Below, one piece after another: positions 1 to 9,309 of a stretch of 64,000 nucleotides of DNA. The DNA comes from Synechocystis sp. PCC 7509 (GTDB taxonomy: Bacteria > Cyanobacteriota > Cyanobacteriia > Cyanobacteriales > Chroococcidiopsidaceae), in assembly GCF_000332075.2 (NCBI RefSeq), contig NZ_ALVU02000001.1:1259193-1323192 (forward strand), read 5' to 3'. The stretch's first letter is position 1. Every line of letters begins with the position of its first letter. Position numbers and translations under genes: made by a program. The notes beneath the pieces are model-generated. The model had not been told where the DNA came from and made no database searches. It was given only the letters and a program-made list of their open reading frames with translations.

Positions 1-648
1 CTGAATAGAAATATTGCCTAAATGTAGTTGCTCCATGCTCCCTTGAGCAATACGGCAAGCGGAGGAGACAATTTTTTGAGTAACAAAGCGTTCGGGACGT
101 AAAGGGGAATCATGGTTGTAGAGGATGCCAGAACAAGCAAATAAGCCGTAAGCTTCACGGTAATTAGCCACTTGCCAAAAAGCGGCGGCTTTAGCTACGG
201 CGTAGGGACTTCTAGGGCGAAAAGGGGTAGTTTCATCGGCGGGTTTGTCGCTACTATCGCCAAAGCACTCACTAGAGCCAGCGTTGTAGAATTTAATGGG
301 TTTACCTAGAAAGCGAATTGCCTCTAGTAAGTTGAGAGTGCCAATAGAGATACTTTCTAATGTTTCTACGGGTTGCTCGAAGGAAAGACCGACAGAAGTT
401 TGCCCAGCCAAATTATAAACTTCATCTGGTTGAATTTTTACCAGTGCCTGCAATACGCTGCGAAAATCATTAAGGGCAACGGATTCTAATTTTAAACTTT
501 CGCGGATACCCAGGCGAGTTAGATTTGGAAAAGAAGATATTTGAGCATCGCGGGATGTACCGCAGACGGTGTAGCCTTTATTTAGAAGTAACTGAGCTAA
601 ATACGCTCCATCTTGACCGGATACTCCACAAATTAATGCTTTTTTCAA
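1..648 (-). CDS. gmd: GDP-mannose 4,6-dehydratase, 3' end outside window
   Basis: Short-chain dehydrogenase/reductase that turns GDP-mannose into GDP-4-keto-6-deoxymannose, the precursor of GDP-fucose and GDP-rhamnose. About 216 codons are present and the gene runs off the left edge. The translation opens KKALICGVSGQDGAYLAQLL, the family's Rossmann start, and then shows NLAGQTSVGLSF, an NAGSSECFG segment and SPYAVAKAA with the catalytic Tyr-x3-Lys. A TTG start at 648 is chosen because AGGAGG lies 12 bases upstream and homologues begin at this Lys-Lys; no ATG is available. It is the last gene seen of the polysaccharide block and points to a deoxyhexose in the product. Family call is firm; the exact final sugar is inference. 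Confidence 0.93.
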   Translation of the reverse strand, partial: MKKALICGVSGQDGAYLAQLLLNKGYTVCGTSRDAQISSFPNLTRLGIRESLKLESVALNDFRSVLQALVKIQPDEVYNLAGQTSVGLSFEQPVETLESISIGTLNLLEAIRFLGKPIKFYNAGSSECFGDSSDKPADETTPFRPRSPYAVAKAAAFWQVANYREAYGLFACSGILYNHDSPLRPERFVTQKIVSSACRIAQGSMEQLHLGNISIQ

Positions 649-743
649 GGGCGTTAGTTTCCTCCTTAGTGGCGAGCAAAATAATTATCAATTTTATAGT
701 ACGCTTTATTTCGCCTTGGAGCGAAATCTTGAGCCGGAATAGG

Positions 744-1307
744 TTACTGATGCAAACTAGCTCCCGTATGCCTTGTAAATATCCACAGCAACGCTCGACC
801 AACGTCACGCAGCAATGGCAACCACGATTCTACAGGCTTATTGGTGGGGATGGAAACGGGAGTAAAGGCAATTCCTTGACTGCCTAAAACAAATGTGGCG
901 ATCGCTTTGGCTCGGCGCATATGATAGTCATCAGTAATTAGGTAAATGTGGTGAAATTTGCGGGTTTTAAAATCAGCGACCAAAGAGGTAAAATTAGTCA
1001 CTGTATCTACGGCTCGGCGATCTAAGTGTAATTGGTGCGGAGGAATAGTTTTAATAACTTCTTGCCTTGGGGTTAAGTTTGAACCCGATGAAATCCATAA
1101 GTCTAAGTTTGGATACATTTTCGCAAAATTAGCCGCAGATATTTCGCGATATATATCACCGCCTAACGTCAGGATAGCTTGAGGAAAAGGGGCAATCTTT
1201 AGAGCGATCGCACTACGAATAGGAATAACGCTAACCAAGACTAAAATTAGCCCTGATATTGCTAAACAGCTAAAGCGATGTTTTTGATGTTGTAGCTTAT
1301 GTCCCAT
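744..1307 (-). CDS. DUF218/YdcF-like (ElyC/SanA family) protein
   Basis: A 187-residue protein with one N-terminal hydrophobic segment (about residues 15-36) followed by a DUF218 domain. Typical blocks are visible: TLGGD near residue 47, ISSGSN near 72, DRRAVDTVTN near 95 and ITDDYHMRRA near 124. The family includes ElyC, SanA and YdcF, linked to envelope polymer metabolism, but the reaction is not established for most members. It sits between gmd and a glycosyltransferase on the same strand, so a role in envelope or exopolysaccharide maturation is plausible (inference). The hydrophobic N-terminus suggests a membrane-anchored domain outside the cytoplasm. Confidence 0.8.
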   Translation of the reverse strand: MGHKLQHQKHRFSCLAISGLILVLVSVIPIRSAIALKIAPFPQAILTLGGDIYREISAANFAKMYPNLDLWISSGSNLTPRQEVIKTIPPHQLHLDRRAVDTVTNFTSLVADFKTRKFHHIYLITDDYHMRRAKAIATFVLGSQGIAFTPVSIPTNKPVESWLPLLRDVGRALLWIFTRHTGASLHQ

Positions 1308-1322
1308 CAGTTTTTTGCTATT

Positions 1323-2114
1323 TTAAATAGCAATCTTTTTAGTTTTTTCCTGCCGCAATTTTTCCATTTCTATCAAGCGAATTGAAAGTAATGTTTCTGC
1401 TAACATTCGTTCAAAAGCATAATACCAACCCGCCCAACCGTCTAAGATCCCTTTTTTTAAAATTAAGCAGTAAAACAATATTGCGAAAGGGGCGATAATT
1501 TTTTGTTTGCGGAGGCGATCGCTAAAACTAAGCTGGTTAGTAGGAGTTTTGAGAATCTTTTTTGACTCAATTATCATGTATTTATTTTGAGCATTTAACC
1601 ATCGATCCAAGGATTTGCGATCGTCATGATAAATGTAAGAGTTCAGTAATGCGTAACTTCCAGCTACCAGAACGCGATGGGCATGACCATCTTCTTTGTA
1701 AACAGCTTGTTTTCGACGGTATAAAACTTGACGAGGTGGATATAAAGTTCCCCGTAGAGACTTGCCAAAAACACAATACTTAAATTTAACGATATAACTA
1801 TTTACTTCCGATTCTTTTGGTAAATTTCTAATCTCATCAATTAATTCATCGCTCAAAACATAATCTGCATCTAAGGAGAGTACCCATTCTGAGGTAATTT
1901 GCTCTAATCCATAGTTACATTGAGATGCAAAGGATTCAAATTTATTTTGATATAGTTTGATTTGGGGATAAGCTTGCAAAATTTCTAAAGTTTCGTCTGT
2001 ACTATAACTATCAATAACTACAATCGTTTTTGCCCAAGTTAAACGTTCAAGGGTACGAGCAATATTAGGTGCTTCATTAAAAGTAAGAATAAGTGGGGTT
2101 ACTTGCTCAAACAT
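1323..2114 (-). CDS. Family 2 glycosyltransferase (WaaE/KdtX-like)
   Basis: A 263-residue cytoplasmic glycosyltransferase with a GT-A fold. The nucleotide-sugar binding region shows LILTFNEAPNI near residue 8 and VIDSYSTDET near 33. The metal-binding DxD motif lies in SLDADYVL near residue 80. Length and layout match the WaaE/KdtX branch, which adds hexoses to lipopolysaccharide cores or capsule precursors. Its ATG overlaps the stop of the upstream methyltransferase by one base (TAATG), so the two are probably translationally coupled. Donor and acceptor sugars cannot be read from the sequence. Confidence 0.88.
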   Translation of the reverse strand: MFEQVTPLILTFNEAPNIARTLERLTWAKTIVVIDSYSTDETLEILQAYPQIKLYQNKFESFASQCNYGLEQITSEWVLSLDADYVLSDELIDEIRNLPKESEVNSYIVKFKYCVFGKSLRGTLYPPRQVLYRRKQAVYKEDGHAHRVLVAGSYALLNSYIYHDDRKSLDRWLNAQNKYMIIESKKILKTPTNQLSFSDRLRKQKIIAPFAILFYCLILKKGILDGWAGWYYAFERMLAETLLSIRLIEMEKLRQEKTKKIAI

Positions 2115-2773
2115 TATTCTATATTTTTTGACATTGATACTGGAGAGCTAGAACATAACATTGATTTCCAAAGATAGGGAAATCTTCCCGCAAATTGAAA
2201 GTTGATATCGCTTAAGCTTTCTGCTTCTAATAAATTACTTAAGGTTTTTACAGAAAAAAACTTGATATGACCACCATCCACAAGGGTAGTAAAATGCTTA
2301 TCCATTTTTCCAGAGATAGCCAGAACAATATTTTTTAAATAGCCATGGTAGGGAGTTGTTAAAATTAAGCGTCCGTTCGGCTTTAGACATTTTTTTGCTG
2401 CCCTAACTAACTCGCTAGGATAAAATAAGTGTTCGATTACTTCTGAGGCAATGACAACATCAAAGGCATTTGCTAATTGTTGGTAAGGCAGATTATAAAT
2501 GCTGGATTGGATAAAGTGGCAATTAGGAAAACTACTACTAGCAAACTTAAAACCCGATTCAGATTCTTCAACGCCCACAACTTCGTAACCTTGCTGGGCA
2601 ATTGAGTTGCTAAGACTACCATTTCCACAACCTAAATCTAAAATGCGTAGTTTTTGGTTAGCTATGGTGTTTTCCCTCAACATCGCTAATAAAGGAGATA
2701 GGAGATAGGCGTGATGATGCCCAGCATTGCTATTACCGTAGTGATATTCTGGCTTGTTAGAGATAGTTTTCAT
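2114..2773 (-). CDS. Class I SAM-dependent methyltransferase
   Basis: A 219-residue Methyltransf_11/25-type enzyme. The SAM-binding glycine motif is [10 protein letters not shown] near residue 45. An acidic residue ends the second strand (VVGVEES), and motif IV is [16 protein letters not shown] near 110, followed by [10 protein letters not shown]. It overlaps the upstream GT4 gene by four bases (ATGA) and the downstream GT2 gene by one, placing it inside the polysaccharide operon. A sugar O-methyltransferase or a lipid-linked-intermediate methyltransferase is likely from context; the substrate is unknown. Confidence 0.85.
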   Translation of the reverse strand: MKTISNKPEYHYGNSNAGHHHAYLLSPLLAMLRENTIANQKLRILDLGCGNGSLSNSIAQQGYEVVGVEESESGFKFASSSFPNCHFIQSSIYNLPYQQLANAFDVVIASEVIEHLFYPSELVRAAKKCLKPNGRLILTTPYHGYLKNIVLAISGKMDKHFTTLVDGGHIKFFSVKTLSNLLEAESLSDINFQFAGRFPYLWKSMLCSSSPVSMSKNIE

Positions 2774-3948
2774 GATGACTGTTTGAGAATATTACTGTAT
2801 ATCTGGCTCAGTTTTAAACCAATCTGGGGCCAACGGTAGTTGTCCAAAATTAATTGACGAGCGCGATCGCCCATTTGTTTAGTTTGCTGTTGATCGTTTA
2901 GAGCATAGCTAATCGTAGCAGAGACTTTTTCTACATCTAGTTCTACTACATAACCAACTTGCTCTTGTTTGACGGTAGAAGCTAAGGCAACTCCAGGAGT
3001 AACAATTATAGGTAATCCTACCGCCATTGCTTCTAATACAGCAATACCAAAGTTTTCCGAGTAGGAAGTTAAGGCAAATAGATCCGCTCCCTGGAGTAAT
3101 ATATCTTTGCTTTCGCCGGTCACAAAGCCAGTAATATAAGTGCGATCGCGCATACCTGTATTAACTAATAATTTAATGATTTCTGCTTCATACTCCGGCG
3201 TACCACTCCCGGCGAGGACAAAAGTAAAACGTTGATTTGTTAACTTTGCTAAAGCTGGGATTAGGTAATCTAAACCTTTTTTGGGATGCTGGCGCGACAA
3301 AAATAAAATTACTGGTTCATCTAAGGGGACTTTCAATAACTGTCGCAGTTGTTGACGAGCATCGGGGATGGTTTCAGGGATAGAAAGACCGTGAGGTAAA
3401 ATAAAACTTGGTGCTTTTAAACCTAAAAAGGCTGCTTCTTGCTGTTCTTGTAGAGAGGTAAAGTGAATAGCTTGGCTGTGGTTAAGGTTAGCGCGTTCTA
3501 TTAAACTGAGATAAATTTGTTTTTTCTGAGCGCCTTGTTGTAAAGACCATTCACACAGTTGTCCTAAAGGTCTAACAATGTAGGGTATGCGTTTAAAGCG
3601 GGCGATCGCCATTGCGGCGGTAGACGCATAAGAAAAAATTGCATGGACGTGCAAAATATCGTACTTGGCAATATTTTGCCACAGCCAGTTAGTTAGTTCA
3701 AGAGAAAAGGCAAATTCTCGTACCGAGTCAATTTGTGGAGAAAAACGGGGGAAAAACCATACAGGTACTTCCTCGTAGTCTATTTTTCGATTCAAAGGCA
3801 CATTTAATAAAGCCGAGCCACTATCGTTAGTTGTAGCAATTTCCGCCTCTAGATCGCATTCTCTTAAGGCTTTAACCATTTCTAAAACTGCTTGACTGGG
3901 TCCGCCGCGAATTTGAGCAACCGAGGGAATTATATGCAGAATTTTCAC
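2770..3948 (-). CDS. Family 4 glycosyltransferase
   Basis: A 392-residue GT-B glycosyltransferase. The N-terminal acceptor domain opens [20 protein letters not shown] with the typical glycine-rich loop. The C-terminal donor domain carries [17 protein letters not shown] near residue 215 and the retaining-enzyme E-x7-E motif in [15 protein letters not shown] near residue 297. Length fits GT4 enzymes that extend polysaccharide repeat units on the cytoplasmic face. The gene ends in a four-base overlap with the next methyltransferase. The sugar transferred is not predictable from the sequence alone. Confidence 0.9.
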   Translation of the reverse strand: MKILHIIPSVAQIRGGPSQAVLEMVKALRECDLEAEIATTNDSGSALLNVPLNRKIDYEEVPVWFFPRFSPQIDSVREFAFSLELTNWLWQNIAKYDILHVHAIFSYASTAAMAIARFKRIPYIVRPLGQLCEWSLQQGAQKKQIYLSLIERANLNHSQAIHFTSLQEQQEAAFLGLKAPSFILPHGLSIPETIPDARQQLRQLLKVPLDEPVILFLSRQHPKKGLDYLIPALAKLTNQRFTFVLAGSGTPEYEAEIIKLLVNTGMRDRTYITGFVTGESKDILLQGADLFALTSYSENFGIAVLEAMAVGLPIIVTPGVALASTVKQEQVGYVVELDVEKVSATISYALNDQQQTKQMGDRARQLILDNYRWPQIGLKLSQIYSNILKQSS

Positions 3949-4096
3949 AACAGCGCTCTACTATTAGCTTTCTCTAAATTTGATGGTTTTGTTATCAACA
4001 GATAGAAAATGTAAGACATTATTACCCGCGCAATCATCATATATAAGCGACCTAAACAACTTAACCATTGATCCAGGAAAATAAGTTTAATTGAGT

Positions 4097-5272
4097 CTAA
4101 GCCAAAAATTTTGGTTGAGGTTTATCTTTACAAGAAATGAAATGAGTTTGTAACAATTCATCTACTGTTTGTTGAAACCGCTCAAATCCAAACTTTTCCA
4201 TGACTTTTTGTCGTAAAACTTGAGGCTGATAAAGGATAGGGTGAGGATAATTATTCTGCAAAATTTGAATCAATGTTTGCGCGATCGCCTCTATATTATC
4301 AGGATCGACCATAACTCCCAATTCGCCATGAGCTAAAGCATCCATCGCGCCATCTTGATTTCCACCGACAACGGGCTTACCACAAGCTAAAGCTTCTAGA
4401 TAAACTATCCCAAATCCTTCTTTTTTGCTAGGCATAGCAAACACATCACAAAGGTTGTAATGATCGCCCAGTTCTTCGTCAGGGATAAACCCAGTTAAGG
4501 TTACACACTCTTGTAGAGCCAATTGTTTAATTAATTGTTCAATTCTAGGGCGATCGGCTCCTTTACCAACGAGGATATAGTGAATATTAGGGATAGAACG
4601 CCGAATTTGCGGTAATGCTTGTAGAATTTGGTCATAACCTTTGTAGCGTTCATTATTATCTAATCTAGCTACCGTGAGAATTATGGGTTGTTCTGCTTTT
4701 AAGCCGTAACGATTAAGCAAACGTTGAGGTTTAGGGGCAATTTGAAATCGTGAAGCATCAAAAGTAACTGGTAAGATGACAATTTCTTCAGGTTTTAAAT
4801 TTTGCTCTTTAATTAGGCGATCGCGAGTATACCCACTAATTGAGATAATTTTCTCAGCTTGATGTAAAGCTTTTTTCTGCCAATAATTCGTTACCATCCA
4901 GGCATCTACACCATAAACAATTATCCAATAAGGAGTTTTTGTTATTTGATAAAGCAAAAATGCAATAAAGGCAAAATTAAGATGACCGCAGATAATTAAT
5001 TGTGGTTTCTTAACCCATGCTTGGGAAATCAATTGCCAAGTAAAATTGTAAGTGCGGAGCTTTTCGGGCGCGTTTCCACTAAAAATAAAATTAATATTGG
5101 TTGAGTAAATTTCTTGGTCTGGTAAACTTTTATCTAATTTGTCAAAAACTGTTATTTTTAAACTTTTATAATTATCTTTTATAGCTTTTATTACATCTTG
5201 TAAATATACTTGAATGCCTCCTTTAAATTCAAAAATATTAGGTACCCATAAATATAAGATAGGTTTTTGCAT
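4097..5272 (-). CDS. Family 4 glycosyltransferase
   Basis: A 391-residue GT-B enzyme. The N-terminus ILYLWVPNIFEFKGGIQVYL has the GT4 acceptor-side loop. The donor domain includes TVARLDNNERYKGYDQIL near 200 and KKEGFGIVYLEALACGKP near 283, which holds the E-x7-E motif of retaining GT4 enzymes. It lies 9 bases downstream of the polymerase-like gene on the minus strand, and 148 bases separate it from the next GT4 gene, so a second transcriptional unit may start in that gap. Likely adds one residue of the repeat unit. Confidence 0.9.
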   Translation of the reverse strand: MQKPILYLWVPNIFEFKGGIQVYLQDVIKAIKDNYKSLKITVFDKLDKSLPDQEIYSTNINFIFSGNAPEKLRTYNFTWQLISQAWVKKPQLIICGHLNFAFIAFLLYQITKTPYWIIVYGVDAWMVTNYWQKKALHQAEKIISISGYTRDRLIKEQNLKPEEIVILPVTFDASRFQIAPKPQRLLNRYGLKAEQPIILTVARLDNNERYKGYDQILQALPQIRRSIPNIHYILVGKGADRPRIEQLIKQLALQECVTLTGFIPDEELGDHYNLCDVFAMPSKKEGFGIVYLEALACGKPVVGGNQDGAMDALAHGELGVMVDPDNIEAIAQTLIQILQNNYPHPILYQPQVLRQKVMEKFGFERFQQTVDELLQTHFISCKDKPQPKFLA

Positions 5273-5281
5273 ATAAAACTA

Positions 5282-6685
5282 TTAATAGGGTGATTCATTT
5301 AAGTATGTATAATCATTATATTGTTGTAGGAATCCTTGTTCTTCCTGCCTATTTTCTATTTTCTCCAGCTTTGGTAATAACCAGATAAAACTAGAGAAAA
5401 ACCAAAAGTAAATAGAGAAAGTATGGTGAAAAACTAAAGGGTTTGATATATGTATTATTTGAATTAGGCAAGCAGTAAGAGCTAGTTGGCGCAAAAAAGG
5501 TCTTCTTAATTTCAAAAATCCATTCCAAAGGGCAATAGCAAGGACAATCCTAAGTCCATACCAAAGAAAAAAGCCTATAGGACCAAGTTCCAAAGCAATC
5601 TTACCAGGTTCTGGCTCAAAGCTTACAGGAATTGGCTCCCCCGCAGGTAACTTCAAAACTTTGCGAAGTGCTGGAGTTGCTTGGTGTGTTGCTCCAGTAC
5701 CGAATCCATCAAGTTCTTTGTACTGAATAAAGTTAAATGGTTGAGTTAAACTTCCTGAAATACGTGCAGATACATCATCAGTAGAAGTAACGCGAAACCA
5801 AAAAGAATCAATAGCCGGACGAAACCAAATAAAAGCTGCAATAGCAACAACAAGACTTGGGAATAAAAACTTTTTTGCCAAACGCAAAGTATTAGTTGGC
5901 TGCGTAACTAACTTAGCACTGAAATACAAAAATAGGAATAAAACTGCGGCAAAAATTACGACACGATAGCCAGTCATAAAAGAATTAACACACACTAGAA
6001 ACAGTTCAGATACAAAAATCCATAACCACAAACGAGATTGCTTTAGAGAAAGAAAAGTTATTAATAAACCAAAGCACACTATCAAATATACGGAATATCC
6101 ACTAAGAAAAGAAAATGTGCCTGTAATTCTAGCTGCACCTGTATTACCAAAAGTAGCTCTAGAGATTGCTTCATCATTGGCATAAGCATTAAGAATGCTG
6201 GAAGCTGGACTAAAAAATTGTAAAAATCCTAAAATACCCACAGGAATCATGAAAAAAGTATGCAGCCGCAAAAAATTGTATAGTTTTTTTTCTGATGAAA
6301 ACATGGATGGAATCATCCACATCAAAGGGATATAAAATATATAACCTCTCAGCCCAAAAATTCCCACTAGGGGCGATCCTAAACTAGGGTTAAATGCTTG
6401 AAACACACACCAAGCAACTGTTATAAAGGTTAAACTATTAATACCCCAATTTTTAATTGGGTATTTCTTATCTGAGTTTGATAAAATATAGTAATTAATA
6501 TAAATTCCTACAAGTATGAAATCCTTTAAAAAGTAAATTAGTTCACTAAATTGGGGAAAAATCCATTTTCTTATTGCACCTTCAATAATTACAATGATAA
6601 ATAATAGATAAATAGAACGCCGCCAATTTTGGAAGCATAAAAAACCTAAAGCTAAAATAGCTAATAAACCGATTAGTAAAGTCAC
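5282..6685 (-). CDS. O-antigen polymerase-like (Wzy-type) membrane protein
   Basis: A 467-residue, very hydrophobic protein with about ten to twelve predicted membrane segments spread over its length and a larger non-membrane loop between about residues 300 and 360. This layout, including the large external loop in the C-terminal half, is that of the Wzy/O-antigen ligase superfamily. Near the N-terminus it has an IEGAIRKWIFP segment followed by IYFLKDFIL, a pattern I associate with cyanobacterial and other bacterial exopolysaccharide polymerases. In context, flanked by glycosyltransferases, it is the best candidate for the enzyme joining repeat units at the outer face of the inner membrane. 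Wzy sequences diverge strongly, so ligase activity cannot be excluded. Confidence 0.75.
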   Translation of the reverse strand: MTLLIGLLAILALGFLCFQNWRRSIYLLFIIVIIEGAIRKWIFPQFSELIYFLKDFILVGIYINYYILSNSDKKYPIKNWGINSLTFITVAWCVFQAFNPSLGSPLVGIFGLRGYIFYIPLMWMIPSMFSSEKKLYNFLRLHTFFMIPVGILGFLQFFSPASSILNAYANDEAISRATFGNTGAARITGTFSFLSGYSVYLIVCFGLLITFLSLKQSRLWLWIFVSELFLVCVNSFMTGYRVVIFAAVLFLFLYFSAKLVTQPTNTLRLAKKFLFPSLVVAIAAFIWFRPAIDSFWFRVTSTDDVSARISGSLTQPFNFIQYKELDGFGTGATHQATPALRKVLKLPAGEPIPVSFEPEPGKIALELGPIGFFLWYGLRIVLAIALWNGFLKLRRPFLRQLALTACLIQIIHISNPLVFHHTFSIYFWFFSSFIWLLPKLEKIENRQEEQGFLQQYNDYTYLNESPY

Positions 6686-6740
6686 GCAATAGCCCTTTTA
6701 CTTATGCAAATTAGTAAAGATTCCTCGATGTTTATTTTTT

Positions 6741-7850
6741 CTACTTTATTGTCTCCTCTGGAGTTGTAATCTCAAGGTGAGTAGCAAAAATTTTGCTTTG
6801 CATTAATAAACTATGAGGTTGATACCAGTCATAGGCATTATCTGCGATCGCTTGTCCTCTGTCCATACATAATTGCTCTAATTGTTCTTCTGCCACCCAG
6901 TAATGTTTCCCAGCTTCTAAATTATCCGTTGACACAGAATTAGAGGAAGTGAGGATAGGGATTAGCTTATGAGTGCAGCAAGCTGCAAATATTGTTGATT
7001 TAGCTAAGTATGCTGAAGAAGGTGAACCTAACAAACTGGCCACGGATTCCAGCATAATTCTACTGACTTCTGCTGCTTTTATGACTCCCATCTCTACTAT
7101 AGGAATGTTGTTAATTTGGGATGGAGCTAAACCTGTAGGAACGCCGATATCATAAATTTTTTCTATTTGCAAAGTTTGACATAATTGTTCTACAAGGGCA
7201 AGATGTCGCTGATAAACTATCAATTTACTATCTTTACGTCCGAATACTACTAGCTGACGATGGCGCTGTGCTAACGGTAGTAGGCTTTCCGGTTCACCTA
7301 TATTAGAAAAAACGGGAAGATTGATAATTTGAGTTTGTTTTTTATGACTGAACTCAAATAATTTTTTGGCATAGCCTTCTCTGCTAGTAAAGCAGAAATT
7401 GCTTAGAGTGGTTAAATCTGACGTTAGTTTTTTTTGTAATGGTGATAGCCAAAAAGAACTCGTCCAAGGAGGCCCAAAACCATAAATTTCATGAAACATC
7501 GTCACTAAACGTGAGTTAAATGACTGGCTTTTCCATTTTTTGATAGCTCTAACTAACCAGATTGGACAACCTCGATTTTCATAACCATAACCTACATAGT
7601 GTAAAAACACTGTAATTGGAATTTCTAAGTTTGATGGTAGTAGTGGGAATAAAGCATTAGTAGAGCGTGTTGATACTTTACTAATACTAAATCCTGCGAT
7701 TTCTTTTGCTCCTGACCAACTTGGATCACCGACGATAAAATGTGTCTCAATCCCAAAATCTTTACGCAACTGACAAGCGAGATTTAGGGCATAATCACCT
7801 ACTCCGCAAACTGCTGGAGGAAGACGTGGCACAACTTGAACAATCAACAT
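6741..7850 (-). CDS. Divergent GT-B glycosyltransferase-like protein
   Basis: A 369-residue protein whose N-terminus MLIVQVVPRLPPAVCGVGDY resembles the acceptor-side Rossmann start of GT4 enzymes. A histidine-containing MFHEIYGFGPPW segment lies near residue 118. The C-terminal half lacks a clear E-x7-E motif and where a donor site would be it has SLLGSPSSAYLAKSTIFAA. It is either a diverged GT4 enzyme or a GT-B relative without usual donor chemistry. It sits in the polysaccharide cluster between the polymerase-like gene and a methyltransferase. Glycosyltransferase is the best call, with lower certainty than its neighbours. Confidence 0.6.
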   Translation of the reverse strand: MLIVQVVPRLPPAVCGVGDYALNLACQLRKDFGIETHFIVGDPSWSGAKEIAGFSISKVSTRSTNALFPLLPSNLEIPITVFLHYVGYGYENRGCPIWLVRAIKKWKSQSFNSRLVTMFHEIYGFGPPWTSSFWLSPLQKKLTSDLTTLSNFCFTSREGYAKKLFEFSHKKQTQIINLPVFSNIGEPESLLPLAQRHRQLVVFGRKDSKLIVYQRHLALVEQLCQTLQIEKIYDIGVPTGLAPSQINNIPIVEMGVIKAAEVSRIMLESVASLLGSPSSAYLAKSTIFAACCTHKLIPILTSSNSVSTDNLEAGKHYWVAEEQLEQLCMDRGQAIADNAYDWYQPHSLLMQSKIFATHLEITTPEETIK

Positions 7851-7888
7851 TACATTTACTTACTTCTCTTAATTTAATAGCACTATAC

Positions 7889-8698
7889 CTAGCTTTGTAC
7901 TGGAATTTGAAATAAAACAACGATAGCTGTATGTACTCTTTTTTTAATTTTCACAGGCAAAGATGTAGTAAGTTTCTCACATTTATTAACCCATAAACGA
8001 GGTAAAAACTTTAATAAAAATCTAAGTTTTAAATGACCGTTACTTAATGGGTTAGTAAAAATTCTAGTTTCTAAAATTTTTAAGCCTACTTGTTTAGCAA
8101 TCGATTCCACTTCATCTATATGTAGTAAAAATATATGACCGTCGCTATCTGGTTTAAACTGTACTGCTTCAAATTTGCTAGGATCGGGGCAATCTGAAAA
8201 CCTAGGTAAACGATTCTGAAAATATTCCCCATTAGGCGTACTCATCACAATATATCCGCCAGGTTTGAGCATTTGAGAGACTTTGCTTAAAAACTCATCT
8301 GGATGGGCGACGTGTTCAATTACTTCAGCAATTAAAATTACGTCAAATTTTAAATCATCACCTAAACTAAAAATGTCGCCCGCTACATAATGAATAGTAC
8401 CCTTTTCCCACTTAAGCTTGACATAATCAACTAATTCTGCACGTAGATCGTTCCAAGTAACTTCATAACCTAATTCAGCTAATGTCAAACTAAAATTGCC
8501 TTGACCTGCGGCCGCATCTAAAACTTTTGCTCCTGGCTTCGCTACTTGTTGAATTAAGTCTAAAATATGTTGGCGACGATTTGCATAAGCGTAAGCATAA
8601 CCGCAAGAATTTTTGTCCCCATAAATTTCCATTAAGTCGTAGGGATAGCTATATTGCCATGTTTCAGGCCAACTAGGTTGTGGATTTACTTTTTTCAT
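7889..8698 (-). CDS. Class I SAM-dependent methyltransferase
   Basis: A roughly 269-residue methyltransferase. The SAM motif KVLDAAAGQGNFSLTLAELG is followed by VTWNDLRAEL, and motif IV FDVILIAEVIEHVAHPDEFL precedes MSTPNGEYFQNR. The ATG at 8698 (MKKVNPQPSW) is preferred because the conserved region begins there; a TTG at 8746 would extend it by 16 residues and overlap the upstream acyltransferase by four bases. Neither start has a clear ribosome site. Context suggests methylation of a sugar or lipid-linked intermediate. The substrate is unknown. Confidence 0.83.
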   Translation of the reverse strand: MKKVNPQPSWPETWQYSYPYDLMEIYGDKNSCGYAYAYANRRQHILDLIQQVAKPGAKVLDAAAGQGNFSLTLAELGYEVTWNDLRAELVDYVKLKWEKGTIHYVAGDIFSLGDDLKFDVILIAEVIEHVAHPDEFLSKVSQMLKPGGYIVMSTPNGEYFQNRLPRFSDCPDPSKFEAVQFKPDSDGHIFLLHIDEVESIAKQVGLKILETRIFTNPLSNGHLKLRFLLKFLPRLWVNKCEKLTTSLPVKIKKRVHTAIVVLFQIPVQS

Positions 8699-8742
8699 GG
8701 TTTTATTTAGTTGCTTTAAAAAATAAAAATATAATCGATTGT

Positions 8743-9309
8743 TCAAAAAAATAATCGCAAGTAACTAGCACTATAATTCAAATCTGAACTACGGATACCA
8801 ATAGACTTAGCGGGAATTCCAGCCACAATTGTAAATGGTTCTACATTCTTGGTTACAACCGCTCCGGCGGCGACTACACTACCTTTACTAATAGTCACAC
8901 CAGGTAAAATCATCGCTCTTGTGCCAATAAAAACATAGTCTTCAATAACTACTGGACGTACTCTACCTGAAAAGTCTGGACTTTGTAAGTCATGATCCCC
9001 TGTTAAAATACATACTTCTGCTGAAATTGAAACATTGTCGCCAATTGCGATCCCGCCACGATTATCTAATCGACATTTTTGATTAATTGTACTGTTTTTA
9101 CCTATACTAAAGTTTTTTTTACAATCAAACCAAGCATCCATAAAAATATGGCTGCCTGTACCGATTTCAAAACTAAGACACAGTCGGTAAAAACCTAAGC
9201 GGATAAAATGAAATGGGACTTGAGAAATTAAGCGGTTAGTTATATATAAAAAACCATCACCATATATTTTAATCAGGTAGTTTAATAAATTACAAAATCT
9301 TTTTCTCAT
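8743..9309 (-). CDS. Hexapeptide-repeat acyltransferase (LbetaH, WcaF/CysE-like)
   Basis: A 188-residue acyltransferase built on a left-handed beta helix. Successive hexapeptide turns are visible: IGKNSTINQ, IAIGDNVSISAEVCI, VVIEDYVFIGTRAMILPGVT and ISKGSVVAAGAVVTKNV. The sequence ends in the usual IVAGIPAKSIG. The histidine in ILTGDHDLQSP is placed like the catalytic His of this family, which usually moves an acetyl group from acetyl-CoA to a sugar hydroxyl. The ATG overlaps the upstream GT2 stop by four bases. It probably O-acetylates a sugar of the polysaccharide. Confidence 0.88.
   Translation of the reverse strand: MRKRFCNLLNYLIKIYGDGFLYITNRLISQVPFHFIRLGFYRLCLSFEIGTGSHIFMDAWFDCKKNFSIGKNSTINQKCRLDNRGGIAIGDNVSISAEVCILTGDHDLQSPDFSGRVRPVVIEDYVFIGTRAMILPGVTISKGSVVAAGAVVTKNVEPFTIVAGIPAKSIGIRSSDLNYSASYLRLFF

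Noticed and set aside
525-887. Plus-strand 120-codon frame across the start of gmd and the end of the DUF218 gene
   Set aside because: Antisense to two clear genes, contains no family motif, and spans their intergenic gap; a shadow frame.
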